From NCBI GenBank assembly GCA_910588885.1, contig CAJUSQ010000003.1, positions 14,859 through 78,858 on the forward strand: a DNA stretch of 64,000 nt. Direction: 5' to 3'. This document shows positions 61,851-64,000 of this stretch, piece after piece; position 1 is the first letter of the stretch; each line of letters starts with the position of its first letter. Under the pieces are notes generated by a model. That model saw only the letters and a list, made by a program, of their open reading frames with translations. It searched no databases and was not told where the DNA came from. Position numbers and translations under genes: made by a program. Source of the DNA: an uncultured Lachnospiraceae bacterium. GTDB taxonomy: Bacteria; Bacillota; Clostridia; Lachnospirales; Lachnospiraceae.

Positions 61851-62732
61851 CTAAACTCCTGACAGTACCTCCCGGCGGCTTGGAATCGACCCTGCCGCTC
61901 CCGTGCGGGTCACGGAAACCGCCGATGCCCGGGCAGCCAGCGCTAACGCGGCTTTTGCATCCCTGTTTTCCAAATACTCCGCCAGAAAAAAACCGGTAAA
62001 CGTATCTCCGGCTCCGGTCGTATCTACCGCCTTGGCCTTTACTGCCTCCTGACCAAACATACGTTCTCCCTCCAGACAGCAGGAGCCCTTTTCCCCCAGT
62101 GTCAGCACCAGGACTGACCTGGGATACCGTTCATGGAGCGCCGCCAGGATTTTCTTCGGTTCCCTCTGACCGGTCAGGGCATGGCCCTCTGTTTCATTCA
62201 GAAGAAAAATATCTACATACTCCAAGGGGAATTCCTGCAGCTGCCCACTGATGGGCGAGGGGTTCAACCCGATCTGCATCCCCCGCTTCTTCGCTTCCCT
62301 CATAATCTTGTCTGTACGGGCCAGCTCATTTTGCAGTAAAATAAAATCCCCTTCTCCAAACTCCGATAATACCGATTCTATGTACGCATCATCTGCTTCC
62401 AGGTTTTTGCCGGCGAAAAACAGGATACAGTTATCCCCTCCTTCGTCCACCTGGATCACCGTATGGGAGGACGGGCCTTCCACCCATTTCAAGAGCCCGG
62501 TATCTACCCCGCACTGCTCCAGCTGCTCCTTAAGCATACCGCCGTCCTCTCCAAGCACTCCCGCATGGCAAACCTCTGCTCCCGCCCTCGCCAGGGCAAT
62601 GGACTGGTTCAGGCCCTTTCCGCCGCAGTGTACCTTCCGCTCCCTGGCCCGTAAGGTTTCCCCCTTTTGAACCATGTGATCCACCTGATAAACATAGTCA
62701 ATATTCAGCGAGCCAAAATTCAGTATCCTCAT
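61851..62732 (-). CDS. PfkB family sugar kinase (ribokinase-like)
   Basis: A 293-residue kinase. Early KVHCGGKGLNQSIALARAGAEV near residue 33 is the first PfkB motif (ribokinase GGKGANQ type), and AVDTTGAGDTFTGFFLAEYL near 237 is the second, with the anion hole and catalytic Asp. It is close to ribokinase but short motifs differ (GLNQ for GANQ), so the substrate may be another pentose or a nucleoside. It precedes the sugar transporter genes and would phosphorylate a released sugar. A 21-codon ORF lies just upstream in its leader. Confidence 0.93.
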   Translation of the reverse strand: MRILNFGSLNIDYVYQVDHMVQKGETLRARERKVHCGGKGLNQSIALARAGAEVCHAGVLGEDGGMLKEQLEQCGVDTGLLKWVEGPSSHTVIQVDEGGDNCILFFAGKNLEADDAYIESVLSEFGEGDFILLQNELARTDKIMREAKKRGMQIGLNPSPISGQLQEFPLEYVDIFLLNETEGHALTGQREPKKILAALHERYPRSVLVLTLGEKGSCCLEGERMFGQEAVKAKAVDTTGAGDTFTGFFLAEYLENRDAKAALALAARASAVSVTRTGAAGSIPSRREVLSGV

Positions 62733-62750
62733 CCCCGTTTCCTCTCTTTC

Positions 62751-62816
62751 TTATGTTTCGTTTTGCACATCCTGATCTATTTGAGCCACCGCAATATATA
62801 AAATTAATTTGTTCAT
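62751..62816 (-). CDS. Possible 21-residue leader peptide
   Basis: A small frame MNKLILYIAVAQIDQDVQNET begins at ATG 62816 behind AGGTGAAG and stops 18 bases before the kinase ATG, inside the predicted transcript. It may be a leader peptide that couples to the kinase, or chance. No homologue can be named. Confidence 0.35.
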   Translation of the reverse strand: MNKLILYIAVAQIDQDVQNET

Positions 62817-62846
62817 GACACTTCACCTGATTGTTCAATTAATTTC

Positions 62847-62875
62847 ATTATACCGTATAATTCCAAAAATGCAAA
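62847..62875 (-). promoter_or_regulatory. Predicted sigma-A promoter of the kinase/sugar transporter operon
   Basis: On the minus strand TTTGCA (62870-62875) and a perfect TATAAT (62847-62852) are 17 bases apart. The transcript would start near 62840 and run through the 21-codon frame into the kinase gene. Confidence 0.6.
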
Positions 62876-62896
62876 GCGGTCTTTGGCAGTTGAATT

Positions 62897-64000
62897 TTAC
62901 TCATATTCTCGTAATCGTTCAACAATCGTATGTTTTTTTAATATTTTTTGATAAGTAATGATTGGGGTTAGAATACCTATTGCCATAACAAGCAAAACCG
63001 CACATACCAAAGGGACTGCCGGAATCGTAAATGGTATTTTCATATAATTCATGGACTGAAACACAAAATACGTAATTCCCGTTCCGATTGTCAGTGTAAT
63101 AAACACAGAACCGCCTACATATAAAATTCCCTCGCGAATCAGTAATTTTTTTATTTGTTTTCTTGCCATACCCACACTTTCCATAATCGAGAATGTCAGT
63201 TTTCTATTTTGAATGCTACTTGCCATTGTATTGATATAGTTTAACGTACCAACTAATAATAGAAGAAGCGAAATGATTGCGCCTATTTCATACATACCGT
63301 CCCTTGAATTTTGAATTATTTTCATGTCCTCATATTTTGAAAGATACATTAAATTCGAACTATGGGAACTTGTTTCTATGATAGTTCTTATTTCCTTTTC
63401 CGTCCCTTCTTCGTAAGATTGTTCATATTTGATGTTAAGACTCAATATACAAGGCTTTTCCGTCAAGGTTTTTACATAGTTTTCGCTGACGATTAAATTT
63501 GCTCCGCTATTCGGTGTTGCTCCATAATAATCTCCATAATTAACGGCGCCGATTTTAATTTCCCGCATTTGATTTTCAACGACAAATGACACAAAACTTC
63601 CGATCCATTTATTTGGTATTTCAAATCCGGCATATTGCAAAATTGCCGTTTCCCCGTTCAAAAATTCCTGTTTATCTATAACATTTCCAAGTGTTCCGTT
63701 CAAATAATCAAATTCTGCTTCATCAATCCCTTTTATCATGCCATAATATTTTTCCGGATTTTGTTGATACAGGGAAACCGTCTCAGAATATGACAAGTAT
63801 GGCTTTAATTCCGTATAGCCTTTTATCCAAAAATCCGAGAAATGAGCTTTCTCATAGGGGAAAACCACAGGAATCCCTTTTACGGCATGAACCTCTGATA
63901 CACCCTCTGTTCCTTTTATATCAGACAGAAAAGTATCGTTGATTGCCGATTGCAAAGAGGTGATCTCTTCGGTTGTCTGTGTATCATTATATACAATAAC
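62897..64000 (-). CDS. FtsX-type ABC transporter permease, partial (N-terminus beyond window)
   Basis: The frame is open to the end of the window; 367 codons are present (VIVYNDTQTTEE first), so the true start lies further right. Three C-terminal helices (near 63260, 63110 and 62990) flank the FtsX-domain segment QNRKLTFSIMESVGMARKQIKKLLIREG. The large extracellular part before them is typical of MacB-type or bacteriocin/antimicrobial-peptide resistance permeases. The gene is AT-rich compared with the rest, so it may be acquired. No ATPase is visible inside the window. Confidence 0.88.
   Translation of the reverse strand, partial: VIVYNDTQTTEEITSLQSAINDTFLSDIKGTEGVSEVHAVKGIPVVFPYEKAHFSDFWIKGYTELKPYLSYSETVSLYQQNPEKYYGMIKGIDEAEFDYLNGTLGNVIDKQEFLNGETAILQYAGFEIPNKWIGSFVSFVVENQMREIKIGAVNYGDYYGATPNSGANLIVSENYVKTLTEKPCILSLNIKYEQSYEEGTEKEIRTIIETSSHSSNLMYLSKYEDMKIIQNSRDGMYEIGAIISLLLLLVGTLNYINTMASSIQNRKLTFSIMESVGMARKQIKKLLIREGILYVGGSVFITLTIGTGITYFVFQSMNYMKIPFTIPAVPLVCAVLLVMAIGILTPIITYQKILKKHTIVERLREYE

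Noticed and set aside
1..64000. CRISPR arrays, tRNA genes, IS elements, prophage
   Set aside because: No regularly spaced direct repeats with unique spacers, no tRNA T-arm/acceptor patterns, and no transposase or phage proteins were found in the translated frames.

Overview
The window looks like chromosomal DNA of an anaerobic, gut-type clostridium (Bacillota, Clostridia, most likely Lachnospiraceae or a close relative). The basis is moderate GC with strong AGGAGG ribosome sites, a Thermotoga/archaeal-style S-adenosylhomocysteinase, a two-subunit ThrE exporter, a biotin-dependent Na+ pump decarboxylase, remnants of a molybdenum hydroxylase locus, DUF3842, DUF4474 and DUF2085 proteins, and CUT1 sugar transporters of the LplB/YtcP type. 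No tRNA, rRNA, CRISPR array, transposase or phage gene was seen. The genus call is inference.

Left part (1-26.3 kb). A three-gene ABC-2 exporter (its last gene cut by the window edge) is followed by a secreted two-repeat NEAT-like protein, a crotonase, two GNAT acetyltransferases, a PurF paralogue that lacks the catalytic N-terminal cysteine, a LytTR response regulator, decayed xanthine-dehydrogenase-type genes, an AEC carrier, a metallophosphoesterase/DUF4474 pair, a GH13 amylase, the split ThrE exporter, ahcY, an alpha/beta hydrolase broken by an in-frame TGA, a small alarmone synthetase, an aspartate-type aminotransferase, rarA, an AtoE fatty-acid transporter flanked by two paralogous small membrane proteins, a wrecked alkD and a polysaccharide deacetylase.

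Middle part (26.5-42.4 kb). A minus-strand operon runs DUF3842 - NikA - NikB - NikC - NikD - NikE - LarB, joining nickel uptake to nickel-pincer cofactor synthesis, with a structured, terminator-bearing leader between the first two genes. Then come a fused membrane/spermidine-synthase protein, uppP, a Na/Pi-type transporter, an RsmF-type methyltransferase, a large lipoprotein, and an AT-rich two-gene cassette (soluble protein plus five-helix membrane protein) whose architecture recalls RexAB and Kiwa anti-phage pairs. This cassette is the best candidate for an undescribed system.

Right part (42.5-64 kb). A minus-strand acyl-CoA operon (SCP2-type thiolase, DUF35 protein, acyl carrier protein, Pta, AcpS) diverges from a plus-strand carboxylate operon (family III CoA-transferase, carboxyltransferase, MatC-type dicarboxylate carrier, gamma, biotin carrier and beta subunits of a Na+ pump decarboxylase). 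The second operon is followed by a PRD regulator that has lost its apparent phosphorylation sites and by a DUF815 ATPase. Together the plus-strand genes would import a dicarboxylate, activate it to its CoA ester and decarboxylate it while pumping Na+. Converging on this is a minus-strand operon of a PfkB kinase, a sugar-binding lipoprotein, two permeases, a two-cluster ferredoxin and an AprA-like flavoprotein: sugar uptake joined to a redox pair. The window ends in an AT-rich FtsX-type permease cut by the edge.
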